Source of the DNA: JBFWUW01 sp050247075
GTDB taxonomy: Bacteria; Planctomycetota; Planctomycetia; Pirellulales; JBFWUW01
Assembly: GCA_050247075.1 (NCBI GenBank)
Contig: JBFWUW010000119.1
Span: 1 to 13,519 of the forward strand
DNA: 13,519 bases
Direction of reading: 5' to 3'
Position numbers and translations under genes: made by a program
Shown: positions 6,648 to 13,519 of the stretch, piece after piece
Layout of the letters: every line of letters starts with the position of its first letter
Numbering within the stretch: the first letter of the stretch is position 1
The notes under the pieces: generated by a model
What the model was told of the DNA's origin: nothing
What the model saw: the letters and a program-made list of their open reading frames with translations, nothing else
Database searches by the model: none

Positions 6648-6726
6648 AACCATTTTCCCATAGGCAACTTGCATATGCTGTCGAGCCCGGAGCTGGCAAA
6701 GAGCGTGCTTACGATCACGGGAAATT

Positions 6727-6768
6727 CTTCACGCTTCCTGCCACGATTTTAGATTTTTTCAGGTGAAG
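6727..6768. other. Interrupted inverted repeat around an AT-rich loop
   Basis: CTTCA (6727-6731) and CCTG (6737-6740) pair with CAGG (6760-6763) and TGAAG (6764-6768), leaving a 5-nt bulge on one side. The loop (6741-6759) is AT-rich for this DNA and ends in six T. It may be part of the promoter zone of the giant gene or a protein-binding site; this is only suggestive. Confidence 0.25.
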
Positions 6769-6830
6769 CGGGGTAGGTTCTGCCGATTGTAAGGGTCGTA
6801 ACGGCTTTATCGATCAAGCCGGTAGTGCGG

Positions 6831-6877
6831 GCATGGTCCGCAAGCGTCCGATGGGGGCGCTTGCGAAGGACCATTGC
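6831..6877 (+). promoter_or_regulatory. Long hairpin in the probable 5' leader of the giant surface-protein gene
   Basis: ATGGTC-CGCAAGCG (6833-6846) pairs with CGCTTGCG-AAG-GACCAT (6858-6874): 14 bp with a 3-nt bulge and an 11-nt loop. A further GC/GC pair on the outside (6831-6832, 6876-6877) is possible past one bulged base. It ends about 40 nt before the ATG at 6917 and 26 nt before the Shine-Dalgarno. The arm GCAAGCG/CGCTTGC repeats the arm sequence of the hairpin at 6628-6647. It could protect the mRNA 5' end or control translation. Confidence 0.4.
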
Positions 6878-6903
6878 CCGGCCCGGCCTTTGTTCTCGCC
6901 TTC

Positions 6904-6907
6904 GGAG
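6904..6907 (+). promoter_or_regulatory. Shine-Dalgarno GGAG that selects the start at 6917
   Basis: GGAG lies 9 nt before the ATG at 6917, which opens directly into a good signal peptide. The upstream in-frame ATG at 6833 is part of the leader hairpin and would put a polar, Cys-containing stretch before the signal peptide. Confidence 0.65.
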
Positions 6908-6916
6908 TGTGGATTG

Positions 6917-9900
6917 ATGAGAACGCTTTTCTCCCGATCAATCTTGATCTTGTTGACCTCGTTGGCCCTGCTAGGGACAGCCGGTGAGACGCGCACCCTT
7001 CGGGCGCAAGCGTCCGATCCGCTGTTCGGCTTCACCGGAGCCTTCGGCAACGGCCCCGGCTACAACGAGAGCTTCTGGACGGCCGAAGCTTTCATTCCGA
7101 TTGTGGCGACCAACCGCGACATGACGTTCTTCAACTGGCGTCCCATCATGAGTTGGGACGGCTTGATCGGGAACAACGTCGGCGGCGGCTACCGCATGTA
7201 CGCGCCGAACATCGACCGCATGTTCGGCTTTTACGGCTACTACGACATGCGAGATACCGTCGGCCCCATCTACCATCAGGCCAGTGCCGGCTTTGAAACG
7301 GTAGGCAACAACTGGGCCGGCCGCACCAACGTCTACGTGCCGATCAAGCCGGGTGAAACGACCATGGGCGTTACGGCACCGACTGCCCCGTTCTTCATTG
7401 GCAATAACATCGCCGACTCCACGACAAGCATATTCCAATCGGCCCTGATGGGTGCCGATGCCGAGTTCGGCATGCCGCTGCCCGTCAATTTTGGGCTGTG
7501 GGCTTTCGGCGGCGTGTACGGCTACAATCCGGTAAACGACAAGATTGCGATTGGCGTCAAAGCCCGCCTGGAAGCGCGTTTGACCGATAACCTACTCGCT
7601 AACGTCAGCGTGCAAGATGACCGGCTGTTTGGGTTGACGGCTAACTTGCAGTTGGCCTGGTACTGGCGCGGCTGGAGGCCTCGACTGGGTTACGGCGGGT
7701 GCGACGTCACCGGCAGCACGGGCTACAGTCGGCTGGCCCAACCGGTGCAGCGCAACTACAACATCGTGGTGCATAATCGCACGACGACCATCAACCGCGT
7801 GCTGACCGATCCGTTCGATGGCAATGCCATCCGAGTGATCCACGTGGACAACGCTTCCACGGGCGACAACACGGGTACGTTTGAGAATCCCGCGCAATCC
7901 TTGACGTTGGCGCGGCAAGTGTCGCTGCCGGGCGACATTATCTACGTCCACAATACCGGACAGTTGGCCGCGGGAGTAGCTGCGCCCAACCTCGCCGGCA
8001 TGAACAGCGGCATCACCTTGCAAGCTCGACAACGCTTGCTGGCGGGCGGTTTCCAGCACTTTGTCACCACCAACGAACTCGGGCCAATCGCCCTGCCGCA
8101 AAACTTCACCGGCGCGGCGTTCCTGGGCCAAACAATTACCAACACGGCCTTCCTGTCCAACGTTGTTACCTTGGCCGACAATACGGAAGTCTCCGGTTTC
8201 CGTATCATCAACTCCCGGAACAACGGTATCTCCTCGTCAAATCAGGTGGTGGGAAATCCCATTGTCAATGCCGCCGGCGTGTTGACCAACGCGCGGGGCA
8301 TCAGCATCAACCGCAACGTCATCGTCGACTTCGCCGGCGCGTTCCCGAACAACCAGGGTGTCGGCATCTACATGGCTAACGCCTTTGGCACGGTCAACAT
8401 CGGCGTTGCCGATGCCCGCGATGGCACCGGCGGTTTTGCCGGCGGACCGTGGGGTAACTCCATCGGTTTTGACTCGCTGCCAGGCGTGGCCGGGGCGGGC
8501 TTTACCGGATTGGCGGGCGGACATCCCGATGGCGGCATTGCCTTCATCAAGACCAATGCCACGCCCACCGGTGTGGGTAATCCCAACCTGACTACCCTCA
8601 ACATCGCCAACAACACCATTCGTAACAATGGCGACGGCAATGTACCGACGGACAGCACCACGAGCCCGTTCTACACGCAGATTAATCCAGTTCCGGCTAT
8701 CATCACCAACGATCTGTCTCTATCGCGAACCGATAGCGGCATCACCATTATCGCCGATGGCGGCACCGGGCCTGGCGCCACGCAGCGGCCGACCATCACC
8801 ACCAACATCACCAGCAACATCATCCGCAATAACGGCGGCGTGGTGGCCGGCGTTCCGCACGGCGACGGTGTCCACATCGTCTCGGGCGGGTTCGGCAGCA
8901 TTACCGCGAATTTCACCACCAATACCATTGGCACATCGACGGCCACGGGCAACGCCAACGATGGCGTCTACTTGGGGGCGGACTCGCTCACACCGACCGA
9001 TCTTCCCCTCTTGACCGCGAATATGTTTGGCAACGTCATCACCGGCAACGGCACCTTGCCAACCGCCACCAACTTCACCAACGGCGGCAGTGGCGTCGAG
9101 GCCGTGGCCCGCGCGGCTGGCCAGATCACCTTGAACATGGGTGGCTCGGCGGCCACCGCCAATACCGTCAGCCTGAACCGCTTCAACGGTGTGCGGGTAC
9201 GGGCCGAGGATGTCGGCGGTGCGCTGGTCACGGCCAATCTTTTCGACAACATCATCACCGGAAACGGCAGCCCGCCAGGCGTGGGTGTCATTCCCGCGGT
9301 CGGGTCTGGCGTGCGGGCCGAATCGGCCGGCACGGCCGCGCCTGGGACCACGGTCAACTTGGACATGCGCCGCAATACCGTTACGGGCAACGTGCTGAAC
9401 GGCGTCTTCGGCAACGGCAGCAACCAGAACTCGACCTTAACGATGAGCATCACCGACGCCAACAACATCAGCAACAACGGCCTGGCCGCCGCCACCGTGG
9501 GGCTGCCTAATACGCTGATTCTCAACGGCGAAAGCATCGGCAACGGCATCGGCGCTTCGATCTCGGGCGCTTCGGTCTTCAACCTGACCGTCAGCAACGG
9601 CGCCGGAGCGGGCAACACCATCAATGGCAACCTGAACAACGGTATCGCCATCTTTAATGCTTCGACAACCCGATCAACGGTCAATATCGACAGCAATGCC
9701 TCGATCAGCGGCAACGGCAATGTCATCAATACTTCGTCTTCCGTAACGCACAACGGCGTGTTCCTGCAATACACTGGTGCCATCACGGTTGGCCAGCACC
9801 TGGCTACAGTTAATAACAACACCTCCATCAGCAGCAACGGCCGCGTCACCCAACCCGGCGTCAGCCAGATCGGCGACGGCGTCCACACGGAAATCACCAA

Positions 9901-12900
9901 CGGCATCGTGGACCTGACGATCTCTGGCAATACCATTGGCGGTGCCGCTCCATTCGTCAACGGCATCGGCGTCGGCAACGGCAACGCCGGCGACGGCATC
10001 GGCATTTATGCCAATACGGCTGGGCTGGGGCTGATAACGATTTCCAACAATGTTTTGAATAACAACGGCTCGATCACGCCCTCCACGTTCACGCCCGGAC
10101 TGGGCAACAGCATGGGCAACGGCATCTACCTGGAAGCCAACGGCGGCAGCGCGTCATTGGAAGCCAGCAGTGGCACGCCGCTGGTGGCTGGCGTGGCCGC
10201 CAGCACGACCCGTGGCATTCAAAACAATACCATCACCAACAGCGGTGCCAATGGTATCTATTCCCGCATGACCGCGGCCGGCAACGTTCTCAATCTGTCG
10301 ATCGAACAGAACACCATCACCGGCTCGGGCCGCGGCGTTACTACCCCCGTCGCCCAGGTCAACGCGGGCCGCACCAATGCCAACGGCATTCGCATCGACA
10401 CGGCGGGCGGCGGCACGGGCTTCCGCGGGGTGATCCAGAACAACAACGCCGCAACGGTGCCGCCGACGGGCGTCACCAACAATGCCGACCACGGAATCTT
10501 GGTCAACCTGGGCTCCAACGGCCGCAACGGCGGCAGCCCGCTCTTTCCGGCTGACTTGTTGATCACCCAAAACACCGCCAATCTGAATGGCCTGAACGGC
10601 ATTCAGGTCAATAACGGCGGCGTGAACAACAATATTCAGGTCACCAACAACGTGACGACCGCCAACAGCAACCACTACAGCGGCATCGTGGTCAACAACC
10701 TGAATACCGGCACTGTCCTGCAGGTAAACAACAACGTCGTCCGCGGCAACGGCGTACCGAGTGCGACCGTCAACGCCGTCAACCCCGTATCGGCGGTCGA
10801 TGGCCACGGTATCGTGGTCAACAACTACTCCACCTTTGCCAGCGCCCAGATCAACACCAACACCATCTCTGGCAACCTGCACAACGGTTTGTCGCTCAAC
10901 AGCGGCAGCGACCAGTTTGGCCTCAGCCCAGCGGGCGCGTTCACCAACACACAGATCGTCGGAAACATCATCGGCGGAGCGACCCCCTTTGCCGCGCCGA
11001 CCACCACGCCTGGCGTGGGCAACGGTTGGAACGGTATCTTTATCAATGCTAACACGGGCAACAACATCACGTTGACCGGCAATCAAACCAACGGCAACGG
11101 CTTTGGTGCTGACGCGGTGGCCCCGATCGGCAACGGTGTATTCGTCAACTTGACCGGCAACGGCAACACCATCAACCTCAACCAGACCTCCGCGCTCAGC
11201 CCGGCGCAAGCCAACAACAACTTCCGCGATGGTATCTTCGTGCAGGGCAACGCCACGACGGGCAACAACATCAGCGTGACCAACTACAGCGCGGTCAACG
11301 CCAACGGCCTGAACGGCATCGAAGTGGTTCTGAACGGGGCAACCAATACCGTGCTGATCGACAACAACACGGCCTCTGGCAACGGCACCGCCGCCACCGG
11401 AGGTAACGGAATCGCCTACACCTCCACCGCCGGCAACCTCAACACGACTATCTCCAACAACACCGTCACCAATAGCGTCATCGGCACCGACCCCAACTCC
11501 GGCAACGGTATCTTCGCCAACATGAGCGGTGCCACCAGCAGCCTCAACATTGTCACCAACAATGTCGGTACGGTGGGCAACGGCAACCAACGCGACGGTA
11601 TCCGCGTCAACACGGCCTTCGCCGGAAACGGCAGCATCATCAACGTCAACACCAATACGGTCCTGGCCAACAACGGCAATGGTGTCAATATCGCCCAGAC
11701 GGGCGGCGGCACCAACACCACCTTTAACCTCAACAGCAATACCATCGGCGGCGACGGCACCGCCGCCACGGATAACCGCGGTAACGGTGCCAGCGGCGTG
11801 CTGATTAACCTGGCGGGCAACAGCCTGGCCTTCATCGGCACCACCGGCGCCAACCAGATCAACAACAACCACCGCATCGCGGGGGGCACGGCGGCCGGCA
11901 TCCAGTACCTCTCTACCGGCAACTCCAATAGCCTGGTCGTCGAACAGAATACCGTCCAACGGACGCTTAACGGCTCCAGCGGTATCTTGGCCACGGTCAA
12001 TGCTCCGGCCACCAACAACACCGTCTTCATCCGCAACAATAACAATGCCATTAACAACACCTTGGACGGTATCCAGGTGGCTTATGCCGGCTCGAACAGC
12101 AATGCTCAGATCCAGGTCAATGGCAACACCGCCACTGGCAATACACGCGACGGTATCCGCATTGAGAACTCCGGTGCCAATAACATAGGCGGCCAGGTCA
12201 ACAACAATACCGTGACGGGCAACGGTATCGCCGCGGGCGGCAACGGTATCAATTACATCTCCAGCGGCAACGGCAACGTCACGACGATCTCCACCAACAC
12301 CGCTACCGGCAACCAGGACAACGGCATTCGTTACCAGACCACCAACACCGTCACGGCCGGCAACGGCGTGACAATCACCGCTAATACCGCCACCAACAAC
12401 GTCGCGGGCAACGGTATCCTGGCCCAAATCGACGGCAGCAACTCCAGCGGTGCCCCTGGGGTTGACATCAACGCCAACCAGAACCTGAGCAGCAACACAA
12501 ACGGTGCCGGCATCCAGGTCAACGTGAACGGCGACAGCAACGCCATCCGCGTGCAGAACAACGTGCAAACCATCAGCAACAACCGCGACGGCGTGGCGAT
12601 TGCCTTTGCCGCCACGGCCGACAACAACCTCTACACCGTCAATGGCAACACCACCATTACGGGCAACCTTCGCAACGGTATGCTGTTTACGCTCAACGGT
12701 ACCAACAACGATGGCAACATCAACGACAATATCGTGAACGGCAACGCCACGGCCCAAGCGGGAGCTGGTATCGCCTTCGCCGTCACCGGTACCAATCACG
12801 ATACCAGCATGCTTCGCAACACGGTCTCCAACAACGGTGCGGTGGGCTTGGCCACAAACGGTATCCTGATCACCACGACCGGCACAGCCAGCAACTTCAC

Positions 12901-13468
12901 GATCCTGGGGAATACGGTCAGCGGCAATACGGGTAACGCCGCGAATGGCGACGGTATCCAGTACATTGCCAACGGTGCCGCCACTGGCAACCTGATCATC
13001 GGGTCGAACCCCATTCCCACCTTGGGCGTGCCCGCCGTTACCAACGCCAGCAACATCACCGGCAATACCAACGATGGCGTCGATATAACGCTCAACGGAA
13101 CGTCCACGATTCGTGCCCAAGTTGTCCGCAACGTCTTCGGCGGGCTGAACGGTACAGCGGCCTTCCGCGCGACCACGAACGCCGGAACGAACCTCGGATT
13201 GCAATTCTTCGCGAACTCCGCCGTTGCGGGTGGTGCCGTGGACTACGTGTTCGTGCAAAACTCGGCCGGCACGTTCGCCTTCGAGAACAACAACTTCGAC
13301 GAGGTCGGCCCATTTGTCAACGGTGCTGAATATCCGCTCTACCGTACAACCACGAATGGCACAACCATCGCAAGTGACTTCAGCTTCACGGGCACGGCTG
13401 ACTTCCTCACGGGAACCGAAGACCGGGCGGTTGGCACATTCTTCGCCGACCCAGGCCCTCCGTACTAG
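6917..13468 (+). CDS. Giant surface protein: inverse-autotransporter-like beta-barrel plus right-handed beta-helix passenger
   Basis: A protein of 2183 residues. The signal peptide MRTLFSR plus a hydrophobic core ends at AQA-S (about 32). Residues about 36-257 are alternating, aromatic-rich strands; G89GGYR followed by FGFYGYYDMRD and HQASAGFETVGNNWAGRTNVYVPI (split here by description) resembles the intimin/invasin (inverse autotransporter, IAT) barrel. A linker with the only cysteine (C262) leads to a segment typical of beta-helix entry: HVDNASTGDNTGTFENPAQS, then GDIIYV (339-344). From about 345 to 2100 is a right-handed parallel beta-helix of the pectate-lyase/PbH1 type, with repeated N-G-[IV] turns and [IV]xxNT[IV]xxN ladders. 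No LPXTG, PEP-CTERM or C-terminal barrel is present, so the N-terminal barrel should anchor it in the outer membrane with the passenger outside. Likely role: adhesion, surface layer or biofilm; a glycan-degrading role cannot be excluded. No lysine occurs after residue 545. Confidence 0.85.
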   Translation: MRTLFSRSILILLTSLALLGTAGETRTLRAQASDPLFGFTGAFGNGPGYNESFWTAEAFIPIVATNRDMTFFNWRPIMSWDGLIGNNVGGGYRMYAPNIDRMFGFYGYYDMRDTVGPIYHQASAGFETVGNNWAGRTNVYVPIKPGETTMGVTAPTAPFFIGNNIADSTTSIFQSALMGADAEFGMPLPVNFGLWAFGGVYGYNPVNDKIAIGVKARLEARLTDNLLANVSVQDDRLFGLTANLQLAWYWRGWRPRLGYGGCDVTGSTGYSRLAQPVQRNYNIVVHNRTTTINRVLTDPFDGNAIRVIHVDNASTGDNTGTFENPAQSLTLARQVSLPGDIIYVHNTGQLAAGVAAPNLAGMNSGITLQARQRLLAGGFQHFVTTNELGPIALPQNFTGAAFLGQTITNTAFLSNVVTLADNTEVSGFRIINSRNNGISSSNQVVGNPIVNAAGVLTNARGISINRNVIVDFAGAFPNNQGVGIYMANAFGTVNIGVADARDGTGGFAGGPWGNSIGFDSLPGVAGAGFTGLAGGHPDGGIAFIKTNATPTGVGNPNLTTLNIANNTIRNNGDGNVPTDSTTSPFYTQINPVPAIITNDLSLSRTDSGITIIADGGTGPGATQRPTITTNITSNIIRNNGGVVAGVPHGDGVHIVSGGFGSITANFTTNTIGTSTATGNANDGVYLGADSLTPTDLPLLTANMFGNVITGNGTLPTATNFTNGGSGVEAVARAAGQITLNMGGSAATANTVSLNRFNGVRVRAEDVGGALVTANLFDNIITGNGSPPGVGVIPAVGSGVRAESAGTAAPGTTVNLDMRRNTVTGNVLNGVFGNGSNQNSTLTMSITDANNISNNGLAAATVGLPNTLILNGESIGNGIGASISGASVFNLTVSNGAGAGNTINGNLNNGIAIFNASTTRSTVNIDSNASISGNGNVINTSSSVTHNGVFLQYTGAITVGQHLATVNNNTSISSNGRVTQPGVSQIGDGVHTEITNGIVDLTISGNTIGGAAPFVNGIGVGNGNAGDGIGIYANTAGLGLITISNNVLNNNGSITPSTFTPGLGNSMGNGIYLEANGGSASLEASSGTPLVAGVAASTTRGIQNNTITNSGANGIYSRMTAAGNVLNLSIEQNTITGSGRGVTTPVAQVNAGRTNANGIRIDTAGGGTGFRGVIQNNNAATVPPTGVTNNADHGILVNLGSNGRNGGSPLFPADLLITQNTANLNGLNGIQVNNGGVNNNIQVTNNVTTANSNHYSGIVVNNLNTGTVLQVNNNVVRGNGVPSATVNAVNPVSAVDGHGIVVNNYSTFASAQINTNTISGNLHNGLSLNSGSDQFGLSPAGAFTNTQIVGNIIGGATPFAAPTTTPGVGNGWNGIFINANTGNNITLTGNQTNGNGFGADAVAPIGNGVFVNLTGNGNTINLNQTSALSPAQANNNFRDGIFVQGNATTGNNISVTNYSAVNANGLNGIEVVLNGATNTVLIDNNTASGNGTAATGGNGIAYTSTAGNLNTTISNNTVTNSVIGTDPNSGNGIFANMSGATSSLNIVTNNVGTVGNGNQRDGIRVNTAFAGNGSIINVNTNTVLANNGNGVNIAQTGGGTNTTFNLNSNTIGGDGTAATDNRGNGASGVLINLAGNSLAFIGTTGANQINNNHRIAGGTAAGIQYLSTGNSNSLVVEQNTVQRTLNGSSGILATVNAPATNNTVFIRNNNNAINNTLDGIQVAYAGSNSNAQIQVNGNTATGNTRDGIRIENSGANNIGGQVNNNTVTGNGIAAGGNGINYISSGNGNVTTISTNTATGNQDNGIRYQTTNTVTAGNGVTITANTATNNVAGNGILAQIDGSNSSGAPGVDINANQNLSSNTNGAGIQVNVNGDSNAIRVQNNVQTISNNRDGVAIAFAATADNNLYTVNGNTTITGNLRNGMLFTLNGTNNDGNINDNIVNGNATAQAGAGIAFAVTGTNHDTSMLRNTVSNNGAVGLATNGILITTTGTASNFTILGNTVSGNTGNAANGDGIQYIANGAATGNLIIGSNPIPTLGVPAVTNASNITGNTNDGVDITLNGTSTIRAQVVRNVFGGLNGTAAFRATTNAGTNLGLQFFANSAVAGGAVDYVFVQNSAGTFAFENNNFDEVGPFVNGAEYPLYRTTTNGTTIASDFSFTGTADFLTGTEDRAVGTFFADPGPPY
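8552..13132 (+). repeat. Degenerate coding repeats of the beta-helix passenger
   Basis: Within the giant gene, Asn/Gly/Thr-rich units recur with a period of very roughly 40-50 residues, each with an NG[IV] turn and one or two [IV]xxN[TN] ladders. Some units look like later duplicates. GNTIGGAAPF starting at residue 1004 matches GNIIGGATPF at 1349, with GVGNG and GI-AN shared further on. DNNTASGNG at 1482 matches NNNTVTGNG at 1762, both continuing with a GGNGI-Y block and TTIS. DNA identity between units is modest, so most of the expansion is old. These are structural coils, not a CRISPR or a DNA satellite. Confidence 0.75.
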
Positions 13469-13519
13469 TCAGCTAGCCGGGGTTGTGGCGGCCGGCAAAA
13501 CGCCCCCCCCCCCACCACC
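13469..13519. other. 3' flank of the giant gene ending in a C11 tract
   Basis: 51 nt after the stop. GCCGG (13476-13480) and CCGGC (13492-13496) could form a weak stem, but no T-run follows. Eleven consecutive C (13503-13513) then ACCACC end the window. The tract may be a real homopolymer or mark a contig end; no gene is visible. Confidence 0.5.

Larger units (their letters stand above)
6294..6916. other. Large intergenic region rich in inverted repeats
   Basis: About 620 nt between the divergent peptidase and giant-protein genes. Open frames here have no recognisable protein features and no good ribosome sites. The region contains a terminator-like hairpin (6385-6403), four perfect hairpins in a row (6542-6647), an AT-rich segment with T6 inside a broken stem (6727-6768) and a leader hairpin (6831-6877). 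Promoters for both flanking genes must lie here, but no convincing -35/-10 pair was found. Confidence 0.7.

Noticed and set aside
6294..6674. Small open frames in the peptidase-giant gene gap (both strands)
   Set aside because: Composition is Arg/Ala/Pro-rich as expected from GC-rich noncoding DNA. They cross perfect hairpins and lack clear ribosome sites or recognisable motifs.
6833..6916. N-terminal extension of the giant protein to the ATG at 6833
   Set aside because: That ATG is the first part of a 14-bp hairpin arm, and the extension would mask the signal peptide that begins at 6917.
8968..10005. 345-residue open frame on the - strand
   Set aside because: Same cause: a Pro/Leu/Ala-rich shadow of the beta-helix coding repeats.
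11000..13100. Regularly recurring short words such as AACGGTATC, suspected CRISPR or satellite
   Set aside because: They are in-frame Asn-Gly-Ile turns of the beta-helix with variable spacing and variable codons, without uniform spacers.
10154..13258. 1034-residue open frame on the - strand inside the giant gene
   Set aside because: It is the mirror of the repetitive Asn/Gly/Thr codons, whose complement rarely gives stops in this frame. It is Val/Asp/Gly-rich without a recognisable domain or ribosome site, while the + strand frame has a signal peptide and a coherent fold.
1..13519. tRNA, rRNA, insertion sequence, phage or toxin-antitoxin genes
   Set aside because: None recognised on either strand. 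No transposase motifs, terminal repeats of IS type or tRNA cloverleaf were found by eye.

Overview
The window suggests a planctomycete, most likely of the Pirellulales. This is inferred from gene content, as there is no rRNA or marker gene. The DNA is GC-rich with roomy intergenic gaps. It carries a Gfo/Idh/MocA oxidoreductase, SMP-30-type lactonases, a zinc-ribbon membrane protein, a secreted HExxH peptidase and a giant Asn/Gly/Thr-rich surface protein, a combination common in that phylum. Six protein-coding genes are supported; the first is cut by the window edge.

Layout. (1) 2-898, +: C-terminal part of a Gfo/Idh/MocA family oxidoreductase, followed by a strong hairpin-plus-T-run terminator (927-965). 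(2) 1027-2689, -: a two-gene operon in which a zinc-ribbon, multi-pass membrane protein is read first and an SMP-30/gluconolactonase-like protein second, 22 nt downstream with its own good Shine-Dalgarno. (3) 2690-3043: divergent promoter gap holding two hairpin repeats. (4) 3044-4900, +: exported two-domain protein, an SMP-30-like beta-propeller fused to an esterase-D/enterochelin-esterase-like hydrolase. (5) 4944-6293, -: secreted gluzincin-type metallopeptidase with a long disordered tail, convergent with gene 4. (6) 6294-6916: about 620 nt without a gene but rich in inverted repeats. (7) 6917-13468, +: a 2183-residue protein with a signal peptide, an inverse-autotransporter-like beta-barrel and a very long right-handed beta-helix passenger. 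(8) 13469-13519: short tail ending in an 11-C homopolymer.

How they may work together. The oxidoreductase and the two lactonase-type proteins fit sugar, sugar-acid or lactone catabolism. The fusion protein would work outside the cytoplasm on lactones and esters, and the unexported lactonase inside. The peptidase and the giant beta-helix protein are envelope or surface proteins, probably unrelated to the sugar genes. The beta-helix protein looks like a type Ve-style self-anchored surface filament or adhesin.

Most interesting points: the inverse-autotransporter plus giant beta-helix architecture; a passenger with no lysine over its last 1638 residues and no cysteine; a pair of REP-like elements (1006-1030 and 2964-2988) whose hairpins differ by a compensatory base-pair swap; and four consecutive perfect hairpins, plus a leader hairpin, upstream of the giant gene.
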